Below are positions 24,201 to 31,897 of a DNA stretch of 64,000 nt, one piece after another. Both the position numbers and the translations under genes were made by a program. Within the stretch, counting starts at the first letter, position 1, and each line of letters opens with the position of its first letter. Origin of the DNA: Aurelia coerulea (taxonomy: Eukaryota; Cnidaria; Scyphozoa; Semaeostomeae; Ulmaridae); contig CM076958.1 in NCBI GenBank assembly GCA_039566865.1, positions 11,322,501-11,386,500 of the forward strand, given 5' to 3'. The notes beneath the pieces are model-generated. The model saw only the letters and a list, made by a program, of their open reading frames with translations, was not told the origin of the DNA and did no database searches.

Positions 24201-27200
24201 TTCTTAAAAATAGTGATGGTTGATGCAAGTCTAATCTCTGGACATAGATCATTCCATTCAGACAAGCAATTGGGATAGAAGCTAGATTGAAATCTCTCAG
24301 TCCTTGCCCGAATTCGCCCAATGACATCCTGTCTGCGAAGAGAATATTGCGACTGTTGAAGTTGCGGGATTGGATCCGTTGTATATGCGGGGGATAGGCT
24401 ATTCATGATTTTGTAAGACGAAGTGAGGCGTCTACTCTACCTTCGGGAACTTAGTGACTCCCAGCCGAGCTCTGCGTACAGCTTTTCCCGCGATGTTCCT
24501 CTCCATGCCCCTGTAACGGCTAGAGCTGCAGAATATTGGACGGACTCTAACTTTTCCATTAAATTTGGTAATGTGGTATTGCCGCTGAATTCACATACTT
24601 TAGCCGGAATATGGTAGATAATATCTCCGTAATCTAGTTTCTTTTCATGCAGGATCCTTGATGTTTACTGAATATATTCGACTTTCGTGGATTTTTGTGA
24701 ATAGCTTGTTGGTATATTAAAGCAACCACGAAGGCAAAATGAGGTGGAGCGTTGAAGAATTCTGCTTAGTTTGCCATACAGTTGCAGCTCGATAACTCTT
24801 ACTGTCAAGGGAGATAAATTTATTTTTGAGTTAATCCCCTTCTTCTTCATATTCCGTAACTTTCGACGTTGGATGACACAGTACCACTCCACTTGTCTCT
24901 CATCTACTGTGTCTGACTATGGGATTATTTTTGGTAGGGCCCCGATCCTTTCCAAGTTGGCTGACCACCGCTCAGTTCAGTTCAGTTCAGTTCAGTTCAG
25001 TTCAGTTCAGTTCAGTTCAGTTCAGTTCAGTTCAGTTCAGTTCAGTTCAGTTCAGTTCAGTTCAGTTCAGTTCAGTTCAGTTTTCATTGACAAATATACC
25101 TAAATACATTTCAACAATAATACATTACCTAACTTAAAATAAATAATACAATAATACATGCTACAGGAAAACAAGATACTTTTACATATACACTAATAAA
25201 TTAATTTAATTACAAGAATATTACAAACCATTATGTATTTAAATATATTTGTCTAAGGAGGAGCCCTCTAATAGATAGACTAATCGAGAGAGAGCCCCCC
25301 CCCCCCATCCAAAACTAAAAAGAAACCAGAGAGCCTCTAAAGAACAATTACTGGTTACTGTCAAAACAACTGGTGCGTTTCGTGTGGTCCTCTGACCACA
25401 AAATGGTACTTGAAATCTAAATCCCCTTGCTCTTTGTGGTTTCAGTTACCTTTCTTTATTTCCATTGATTATAGTCAAATAAGGATTTAGAAAAGGAAAC
25501 TTGGGATGACTACTAAAATTTGACTTTGGAATCACCAATTGAAATTTCAGGCATTCACTGTAGTCTAGGATGTAACATGGCCAAACCCATCGCTAATCAA
25601 GTCGGAGGGTTTTACTATCTATACTAGGAAACGTAAGGGAGGGAATATTTGTGCTTCTCGAAGATGGGCATTCGAACATGGAAATTTCAGAAATCACAGG
25701 ACTTCGTATATTAAGTCCTTTATTACGTCTGCCAAACTTTTTTCGAAAAAATTTCCTCTTGAATCACAAATGCGAGATTGGTAACGGTGTCAATGGCTTG
25801 ATGCCCTACACGTTTTTTCTTTATAAGAAGCTAAGAATTTGGGCCAGTACTGAAAGTTTCTTAAAATTATCAGATTTTGAGTACTCAGAGTTTCTTACGA
25901 GTTTCTTAGAGGTTCCCATAACAATCTTCATGTTCACTACGAAAGAAACATGCGAAAATAAAGTAAAACCACGTCAAGGATTTCCTTTATCAAAATAAAT
26001 AGTTTCTTAACTTATATTTTTCCAGTACTGGAGCTTGTTAATTTTTTGGCGATCTGCGAGTTGAGTTTCTTTTGGGCAGTTTCTTATATAAAAAATACGA
26101 GTATTACAAACTCGATCGCCATCGTGTGACGGTGTACGATTCGTGAGCAAGTATATGTATGATGATGATTAAGTTTCAGGTAAAAGTTAGAACATAATAT
26201 TCATGCCTCTACTGTCATCTGAGATATCTAATGTTTGTGCTTGAAGGGAGAAATGAAACCCACAATGTAAATATGGAAATTGAAAAGAGATTCTTATTTG
26301 CATTTCACAATTTAATCCGGGATTCTGTAATCACGCGAAACGCACCAGTTGTTTTGACAGTAAGTGAGGAACTAGAGACCACAATTTTTAGGAGTTCAAT
26401 AAGGAATCAAAGATCATAGCCATTTGTGAGGAATTCCTTCAGTTTTGTTTTGAAAATATTGAAAGAAGTTGACATTTTAATAAAAGTTGGAATGTCGTTC
26501 CAGAGTTTAACACCAAGATACTTTATTGACCTTAGACCATACAGAAATGTATTCCTTGAAGGTTGGAAAATATCACCTCCAGCTGCCTGACGTGTTCCAT
26601 GGCTGTGAACAGCGTTACTGAGCTGAAAATTTTGTGAAAAAATGAGAAGGTGAAAGATGATTGAGAGACTTGTAGACAAATTTGAGAACATCCTGATGAA
26701 TCATATCTTTCAGTTTGAGAATTCTCAATGAAGCAAAAATTGGTGTTGAAGGAGATGTGTAGGAATGAAAGGATATAGACCTCAAAACCCTTTTCTGTAC
26801 TAAGAAGAGAGGTTCCAGATAGGAATCATAGGAAAGACCCCAGGTTGTTGAGCCATAGCACAGAAATGAAGAGAAAATAGAATAATAAAGATTTTTCAAG
26901 ATATCAAGGGAGATGTCTGAAGAAGAAGATGATGTCTGATCTTAAAGAAGATACCAGATGTTCTTGAGAGTTTCTTAGTTAGTTCAGAAAATAATATTTC
27001 CAGGATAGATTTTCATCCATCAAAAGGCCTAAAAATTTAACATACTCAGATCATGACACAGGCTTCTTACCAAATTTATACTAATCTGTTCAGGAAATTT
27101 CTTTCTAGGTGATCGGAATATGACAGAATTTGTTTTATCAATGTTCAGCGCTAGTTTGTTTATTTCAAGCCAATGTTTTACTTTCAAAACTCTCTATTAA

Positions 27201-30200
27201 GTTTATATTTTAGTTTGTTAATGTTTTCAGATTCATAATAGATATTTGTATCATCTGCAAATAAGAAAAAAGACAGGATTTTAGATACATTAGGCAAGTC
27301 ATTCATATAGACTAAGAAAAGTAAGGGTCCAAGTACAGAGCCTTGAGGAACACCACAAGTTATTTTTCCTAGATTAGAGGAATACCCATTTACGGAGACA
27401 AACTGCTGTCTATTAGTCAGGTAAGACTCAAACCACTTTAATGCAATACTTCTTACACCATAGTGATTCAGTTTTTGTAGCAAAATTTGATGGTTGACAG
27501 TATCAAAAGCTTTCTGTAAGTCTATAAAGATTCCACATCCAATTTTATTGGAGTCAAGTGTACATTTTATTCTCTCAGTCAAACTAATCAATGCGTGGTC
27601 AGTGGAGTTGCCACTACGGAAACTAAATTGCATCTCAAAGAGTATCTCATGGAGTTCTAAGAAGCTATATAGTCGCTGATGCATAAGTTTTTCAAAGATT
27701 TTACTGAAAACTGACAATAAAGAGATGGGTCTGTAATTTGCATTACTGTCAAAACAACTGGTGCGTTTCGCGTGATTACAGAATCCACCCAGAATCCTGG
27801 ATTAAATTGTGAAATGCAAATAGGAATCTCTTTTCAATTTCCATATTTACATTGTGGGTTTAATTTCTCCCTTCAAGCACAAACATTAGATATCTCAGAT
27901 GACAGTAGAGGCACGAAGATTATGTTCTAACTTTGACCTGACACTTATCTTAATCATCATCATACATATACTTGCTCACGAATCGTACACCGTCACACAA
28001 TGACGATCGAGTTTGTAATACACGTATTTTTTTATAAGAAACTGCCCAAAAGAAACTCAACTTATCAGATCGCCAAAAAATTAAGAAACTCCAGTACTGG
28101 AAAAATATAAGTTAAGAAACTATTTATTCTGATAAAGGAAATTCGTGACATAGATTTACTTTATTTTCACATGTTTCTTTGGTAGTGAACATGAAGATTG
28201 TTATGGAAACCTCTAAGAAACTCGTAAGAAACTCTGAATAATGGACTTAATATACGAAGTCCTGTGATTTCTGAAATGTCCATGTTCGAATGCTCATCTT
28301 CATGAAGCACAAGTATTCCCTCCCTTACTTTTCCTGGTATAGATAGTAAATCCCTCCGACTTGATTTGCGATGGGTTTGGCCACTTTACATCCTAGACTA
28401 TAGTGAATGCCTTAAATTTCAATTGGTGATTCCAAAGTCAAATTTTAGTAGTCATCCCAAGTTTCCTTTTTTAAATCCTTATTTGACTATAATCAATCGA
28501 AATAAAGAAAGGTAACTGAAACCACAAAGAGCAAGCGGATTTAGATTTCAAGTACCATTTTGTGGTCAGAGGACCACACGAAACGCACCAGTTGTTTTGA
28601 CAGTAATTGCTATATCACCTTTTTTATGAATTGGAATAACCATAGCAATGTTCAGCTTGTCAGGAAAAATACCATTCTGGAATGAATCATTGATGATTAG
28701 AGAGAGCTGTAAAGAAATATGGGGGTCAAATATTTTAAGTAATTTTACTGGAATACTATTTGGTCCAAGAGCCTTGCCTTTTTTAAGTGACTGTATTATT
28801 TTAGAAACCTCATCAGGGGCTGTCGGGGAAATAAAGAAGCTGCTATTATTTGGAATGTTTAAGTACTTAAGGGGAGAATTTGGATTTCTTGGGATTTTCT
28901 TTGTGATCTTATCAGCAACAGTGAGAAAATATTCATTAAAATTGTTTGCAATTTTAACAGGATCTGTTATTTTAACACCATTTTCATCAGTAAGATTAGA
29001 AATTGAGACTGTTTCACCAGTGACTGCCTTAGTTTTGATGACACCTTTAATACCCTTCCAGAGCAGCTTGATATTTGCCTTATTTTCTGCAAAGTAATTT
29101 TGATAGTAGTTTGATTTACTTGCTTTTAGCTCATTAACAACTCGATTTCTAAACTGTTTGTAGTGAGAATAGTCCTCAAAAGATTCACTGCCTTCTGTTG
29201 CATCCTGGTGTGCCCTTACGCGCGCCACGCATGTTGCTTGGACGCTGTTGAAGTCGTTGTCCTGCTATGCAAGGGATTTTCCGTCTTCTCTACCATCCAA
29301 GACTTTTCCCTGGTTGGATGTACCTTCTAGGACTGGTAATTTTTCGGTGTTACTATCACGCCTGGATTAGTCTGAATTACTTTTTGAATTATTGGGGGTT
29401 CAAATTAAAGGAATTCGAAAATTTCAAGCTTTCAATAAATTGTTTTCTATAGAGCAAGAATAACGCATTGTATTCGTTGAAACTCCTATCATTGCAATTA
29501 TGTATGAAATGGATTGCAGCCTTTGTCTTATTATGCCTCCCCTTTCCTTGTCAGATGTGTCTCACCTTGTTGATATAGCCGATTAATTGATTGATTGATT
29601 GATTAATTAATTGATTGATTGATTGAAAGCTTGTACCTATCTTTCCAGATGCTCCATGGTGTGAAATACGAAATACGCATGCTGGTTCAAGTCACATAAA
29701 AACACAATTTCCATCCAAGAAGAAAGAGCGATGGGAAAAAGGATTTTGTATCAAATCTCGAAATGAACCTGCACACATTCGGTAAGTAGTATCGTTCGTA
29801 TACAACACCGCCAATATACCAATTTGTGTGGTACATAGAACTCACTGTGCTCACGGTGCCAATAGGCCTAAAAAGTCTTACGACAACACAGCAACGAAAC
29901 TGATCAAGCGTGTCTTTACCTGTACTTGGATGCCAGGGCCAACAAAAAGGTCTTTAAAATGTCATAATCGGCACACCTATTAAAAAATGACTGCTTGGGC
30001 CAAACAAAACGGTCTTTAAAATGTCATAATCCGCACACCTAAACGACTCTTGCAGGCTAAGTACCAACGAAAAATTAGCTTAGCTAGCGTATTGCTAACC
30101 TATTGCACACACGTTTTCCCAGTACCTAAAAGCCTTTACAAATGTCATTTATGAGATTCATTTATACAGCAAGGTACAGTTATTTGTTTGCGGAATTTTA

Positions 30201-30710
30201 TAAGTGATGAATGTGATCTGTTAAATCTAGTTTTAGAAATTGTTGTAGGAGAAGCATGTAATTTGTCTTATCAACTATCTCCACAACTATTTATCTTTAG
30301 AAATCGATGACCTTCAAGAACATATCATCTTTGATAATTCTGATGCCTTAACTTCTCAAGAACAGAGGCATTTTTGCTAGGCACCGAGTATGTCAAAAAG
30401 TGACAAATCTCATACAAAATGCAGCGACTGCCATATTACCAAATTTGTCAGTACATGTCCGATAATTGTGGAGGAGGTCAACTCTTTTAAGATTTCGTAT
30501 TTTTTGTATTTCAGTTTCCAAAATCTCATCTTATCTTGTCATTTCATCTGTTATTCCTGTCTCTCCAAATTTGAATTCCAATATTTCTTCTTTTTCAGGC
30601 AGGTACTTGAAGTTATGGCTGCTGTTAGAAATGAAAATGAGACTGAGCTCGCAGAAACTATGTATTCGAATACCATTAAATTATTCTTTAGCAATCCAAA
30701 TTTGAATTGA
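6027..30710 (+). CDS. TATDN1: TatD-family DNase, TATDN1 orthologue (11 exons, exon 1 missing)
   Basis: Metal-dependent 3'-5' exonuclease/endonuclease of the TatD amidohydrolase fold, conserved from bacteria to animals. Exons: 6027-6071, 10747-10796, 12934-12997, 15593-15739, 16658-16700, 17531-17616, 19062-19102, 19902-19978, 20273-20343, 29649-29781, 30599-30710. All join in frame through AG/GT sites to give 288 residues. The animal protein is about 297-300, so only about 15 residues (exon 1, normally ending FIDIGINLT) are lacking. Family signatures are present: GCHPTR, the GECGLD glutamate across exons 15593/16658, FLHMRN histidine, AHCFTGT histidine and ETDAPW aspartate. No stop or frameshift was seen, so it looks functional. 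The span exceeds 24 kb because the introns are full of mobile DNA; the largest (20344-29648) holds a complete Mutator-like element and LINE pieces. Confidence 0.9.
6868..6915 (+). repeat. (CAAT)n microsatellite
   Basis: About 12 near-perfect tandem copies of the tetranucleotide within a TATDN1 intron. Confidence 0.95.
7410..7640 (+). pseudogene. LINE-A ORF1 C-terminal fragment, esterase (SGNH)-like end
   Basis: The fragment contains [20 protein letters not shown]. The pattern of an Asp/His pair followed by LHLNxxGTxxLA is the end of the SGNH-hydrolase/esterase domain that CR1-clade LINEs carry in ORF1. The N-terminal part with the catalytic serine is missing, so it cannot work. It ends 42 bases before the ORF2 start. 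Confidence 0.6.
7683..10105 (+). pseudogene. LINE-A ORF2: endonuclease start, RT, C-terminal domain
   Basis: 7683-8012 encodes the start of an APE-type endonuclease ([35 protein letters not shown]). The rest of that domain, with the DFN and SDH catalytic motifs, is deleted. RT runs from about 8640 to 9590 with [31 protein letters not shown] and the active-site FADD (about 9358). A frameshift near 9595 separates the C-terminal block (9650-10105). It is dead as an autonomous element. Confidence 0.85.
10277..10363 (+). repeat. (ATT)n microsatellite, 3' tail of LINE-A
   Basis: About 29 uninterrupted ATT units directly after the LINE-A 3' region. The opposite strand gives a spurious poly-Asn ORF. 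Confidence 0.95.
10747..10796 (+). CDS. TATDN1: TATDN1 exon encoding [17 protein letters not shown]
   Basis: Acceptor TTTTAG, donor GTTTGT. It joins the 6071 exon in frame to give the family's HQDD motif. Confidence 0.85.
11388..11552. mobile_element. 165-bp MITE inside LINE-B with 9-bp duplication, level 4
   Basis: The ends are CAGTCTGGTTCCCTG and CAGGGAACCAGGCTG, inverted. It is flanked by GGCAGAAAC (11379-11387) and GACAGAAAC (11553-11561). LINE-J at about 60400-60415 has the uninterrupted site with a single GACAGAAAC, so the 9-bp target duplication is confirmed by an empty site. Mutator-like by duplication length; hAT is less likely. Confidence 0.9.
12109..12204 (+). repeat. (TTA)n microsatellite, 3' tail of LINE-B
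   Basis: About 32 tandem units directly after LINE-B. Confidence 0.95.
12934..12997 (+). CDS. TATDN1: TATDN1 exon encoding [18 protein letters not shown]
   Basis: Acceptor TATTTTAG, donor GTTAGT. ITGG followed by alternating Ala-rich helix residues is characteristic of TATDN1. Confidence 0.9.
12998..15592. other. TATDN1 intron, few recognisable features
   Basis: No coding signal. A poly-G end, CCCGGGGG followed by TACTTGAG at about 14106-14128, resembles the end of the repeat at 1125-1481, but no partner was found, so it is probably a truncated relic. Confidence 0.45.
15593..15739 (+). CDS. TATDN1: TATDN1 exon with GCHPTR and GECGL
   Basis: Acceptor CATTTCAG, donor GTAATT. It carries [14 protein letters not shown] and the metal-binding glutamate in VAVGECGL; the following Asp is completed by the next exon. 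Confidence 0.92.
16300..16640. repeat. Degenerate copy of the AAGAAACT / TTTATAAG repeat family
   Basis: GAGAAACTTTCAGCACTGTG and a following TTCTTAGTTTTTTATAAAAG resemble 22238-22310 and the elements at 25807-26095 and 28018-28250. No intact ends; a relic in a TATDN1 intron. Confidence 0.4.
16658..16700 (+). CDS. TATDN1: TATDN1 exon encoding [14 protein letters not shown]
   Basis: Acceptor TTTTTCAG, donor GTAAGG. The position equivalent to FCPKDTQLKYF in vertebrate TATDN1. Confidence 0.88.
17146..17200. repeat. Perfect 17-bp inverted repeat, hairpin
   Basis: CTGCTCCAGCGAATTTC at 17146-17162 and its exact reverse complement at 17184-17200, with a 21-base loop. It lies in a TATDN1 intron; probably the remnant of a tiny foldback element. 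Confidence 0.7.
17531..17616 (+). CDS. TATDN1: TATDN1 exon with FLHMRN histidine
   Basis: Acceptor CCTTACAG, donor GTTTGT. It encodes [20 protein letters not shown] and the RN that follows. The histidine is a metal ligand in TatD proteins. Confidence 0.92.
18165..18540. repeat. Imperfect inverted repeat, about 95-bp arms
   Basis: The left arm about 18168-18262 shares, in inverted order, GCGAAAATAAGG, AAACCCGTCGAAAT and GGGATCGATTT with the right arm about 18443-18530. A foldback-type repeat in a TATDN1 intron, with no ORF. Confidence 0.6.
19062..19102 (+). CDS. TATDN1: TATDN1 exon encoding [14 protein letters not shown]
   Basis: Acceptor CCTTTAG, donor GTAAGT. Matches the conserved ITKRNRDRCVGGV block. 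Confidence 0.9.
19902..19978 (+). CDS. TATDN1: TATDN1 exon with AHCFTGT histidine
   Basis: Acceptor TTTTGTAG, donor GTAAGA. It encodes [20 protein letters not shown] and continues to IGITG. The His is a conserved active-site residue. Confidence 0.92.
20273..20343 (+). CDS. TATDN1: TATDN1 exon encoding [20 protein letters not shown]
   Basis: Acceptor ATTTGCAG, donor GTAGGG. It ends in the first base of the ETDAPW aspartate codon, which the exon at 29649 completes after a 9.3-kb intron. Confidence 0.92.
20764..20974. mobile_element. 211-bp Tc1/mariner-like MITE inserted in one MULE arm
   Basis: The ends CCGGGTGTCCCAAAATGATG are inverted, extending to a long near-palindrome (AATACATCATTTTGGGACAC at the right). 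TA flanks it at 20762-20763 and 20975-20976. The opposite MULE arm (about 22905-22930) has the uninterrupted sequence with a single TA, so both the insertion and the TA duplication are proven by a paralogous empty site. Confidence 0.92.
21206..22689. other. Centre of the Mutator-like element
   Basis: It contains an inner inverted repeat (about 21705-21760 with about 22125-22190, sharing GTGAACATTTCAAAACAA) and AAGAAACT-family sequence. A short open stretch ending in a good donor (TTGCAAAAAATTGTC... to GAA then GTAAGT at about 21391) could be captured host sequence, but I cannot identify it. Confidence 0.4.
23837..24660 (-). pseudogene. LINE-C: RT C-terminal fragment with zinc-binding tail
   Basis: Read on the minus strand: [30 protein letters not shown], one stop, then [12 protein letters not shown] through to [20 protein letters not shown]. 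The C-x-n-EHFLLLC pattern is the zinc-binding end of many LINE ORF2 proteins. It is close in sequence to LINE-G (39946-41189). RT core and endonuclease are absent. No tail or target duplication identified. Confidence 0.8.
24972..25082 (+). repeat. (TTCAG)n pentanucleotide satellite
   Basis: About 22 perfect units. It generates a spurious FSSVQ-repeat ORF. Perfect copies indicate recent slippage. Confidence 0.97.
25355..26363. mobile_element. TTACTGTC element, copy 1 (1,009 bp)
   Basis: The ends TTACTGTCAAAACAACTGG are inverted (25355- and -26363), with GTGCGTTTCG adjoining. It is a near-copy, in opposite orientation, of 27743-28606. Inside lies a nested repeat about 25807-26095 with CACGTTTTTT / TTATAAGAA ends. 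It sits against the 3' end of LINE-D. No transposase. Confidence 0.8.
25807..26095. mobile_element. Nested AAGAAACT-family MITE
   Basis: Starts TA-CACGTTTTTTCTTTATAAG and ends near TTTCTTATATAAAAAATACG. Same end type as 54646-55066 and 57868-58292. The interior repeats GTTTCTTA / TAAGAAAC motifs. The copy in 28018-28250 has lost one end by deletion. Confidence 0.55.
26373..29240 (-). mobile_element. LINE-D: 5'-truncated LINE split by a DNA element
   Basis: Minus-strand ORF2: the region before RT (29240-28607: [53 protein letters not shown]), then the insertion 27743-28606, then RT (27742-27184: [62 protein letters not shown]), a decayed stretch, and a C-terminal block ending at 26407. Removing the insertion and one 5-base repeat restores IANYRPIS. 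The endonuclease is absent and the C-terminal third has frameshifts. Confidence 0.85.
27743..28606. mobile_element. TTACTGTC element, copy 2, inserted in LINE-D RT
   Basis: Same inverted ends as 25355-26363. The flanking bases on the minus strand are AGCAA before and TGCAA after, an imperfect 5-bp duplication. It lacks about 150 bases present in copy 1. The superfamily is not assigned; a 5-bp duplication does not fit hAT, mariner or Mutator. Confidence 0.85.
29581..29627 (+). repeat. (GATT)n / (TTGA)n microsatellite
   Basis: Imperfect tetranucleotide run 22 bases before a TATDN1 exon acceptor. Confidence 0.9.
29649..29781 (+). CDS. TATDN1: TATDN1 exon with DAPWCE
   Basis: Acceptor CTTTCCAG, donor GTAAGT. 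It carries the catalytic Asp of ETDAPW, then the basic FPSKKKERW segment and SRNEPAHI. Confidence 0.92.
30599..30710 (+). CDS. TATDN1: TATDN1 terminal exon and stop
   Basis: Acceptor TTTTTCAG. It encodes [20 protein letters not shown] through [13 protein letters not shown] and stops at TGA 30708-30710. The family's C-terminal helix YxNTIKxFF is clear. No polyadenylation signal was identified with confidence. Confidence 0.92.
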
Positions 30711-31822
30711 ATATCTAGAATGGCTAGCAATGTGACCAAATTTAATATGATAGAGTTTAACTGATTGCCTGCATTCGTTTTGGAGACTACATTGAAATCA
30801 TTTCATTGAAACTGAAAGTTTTACAGCACCTAAATTTCAATACGTGTTGGTAAATGTCCTAGTTTGACATTATTTGCCTTGACCCTGACTTTATCTACGC
30901 GTTTACAAATATTTAGAACCAAGCAAAGGAATATAATGGATTACCCAAACAGTACCCACTTTTGACAGACAATGGCCGATGTAGAGACCATTAGTTTAAT
31001 CTCCAGACCAAAATCACCAATAACAATCAGCAATTTATGTTTTGGCCGCCTACCGTATATTCTGTGTTATAAACAATTTCTTGAAAACCTTTACTTTAGT
31101 CTTTCCAAAAACAGCCTAATTTTCTAAAGACAGAATGAAATACAATGTGCTGCTTACGTTCCTCAAGGATTGGACATTGGATGGAAATTAGAAGGTATCT
31201 ATTACGGTAGCCAGTCAATTAAAAATTTTGATATTTCGGTGGAAATCAAAACTAGCTATACACTTCGAGTGTTCCTAATTTTGCAGGTAGTTATATTTCG
31301 TTTAAAGATATTGGGTAAGAATTATCAGGTAAAATTCCGGCCGTGCTAGCTCTGAAACGATAGCTCTGCAACTATAGATAACTATAGATATTCAATTTGA
31401 TATTTTGAGCGAGCACCAAATTTTCACTTATAAATTCTCAAGATCGATAACTGATAAATAAACGGTTGATGGAACGTCATCAAAAGAGTTAGATTAGAAT
31501 TTCACAACTTTGTTGTTTACGTTAGGCTCAACAAATATCTGAACACGTGAGGGTTTTTGTCGGACTCGCCATTTTCACACAAATCTTTAAGGTACTTGTT
31601 GTTGGTGTTGTGTTTGTTCGTATCACGACGAGATCATTTAGTGATAAAGAAAACTTAATGAACGAACTTGAATGAATATACCCGTTTGCGCTCCACTGAT
31701 TTAGAACGCCTATTGTTCAGCATGGTTTTATCGTAACACAGCCACGGAATCTTCAAAGACTTGAACGTTACCACCAATCTAAACTGTATTTTGATGTTTG
31801 CATTTTGGTACATGAAGGAAAG
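30711..31822. other. Intergenic region between TATDN1 and the secreted-protein gene
   Basis: It should contain the TATDN1 3' UTR and the promoter of the gene at 31823. I could not place a convincing poly-A signal, TATA box or repeat here. Confidence 0.4.
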
Positions 31823-31897
31823 ATGGGGTTGAGAAATATTGCTTTAGTTTTGTTGATGATTCAGTTACTAATTGATTGGTCACCAGTTTGTTTACAG
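31823..31897 (+). CDS. Exon 1 of the secreted-protein gene, signal peptide
   Basis: 25 codons ending exactly at a phase-0 junction (CAG then GTGAGT). Hydrophobic core IALVLLMIQLLI. Confidence 0.6.

Noticed and set aside
24972..25082. Possible CRISPR-like array
   Set aside because: A 5-bp unit without spacers in a eukaryotic genome; it is a microsatellite.
24771..25137. ORFs with FSSVQ repeats, possible repetitive protein
   Set aside because: They are translations of the perfect (TTCAG)n satellite; the flanking frames show no coding signal.
28648..29097. 149-codon plus-strand ORF
   Set aside because: Antisense shadow of the LINE-D ORF2.
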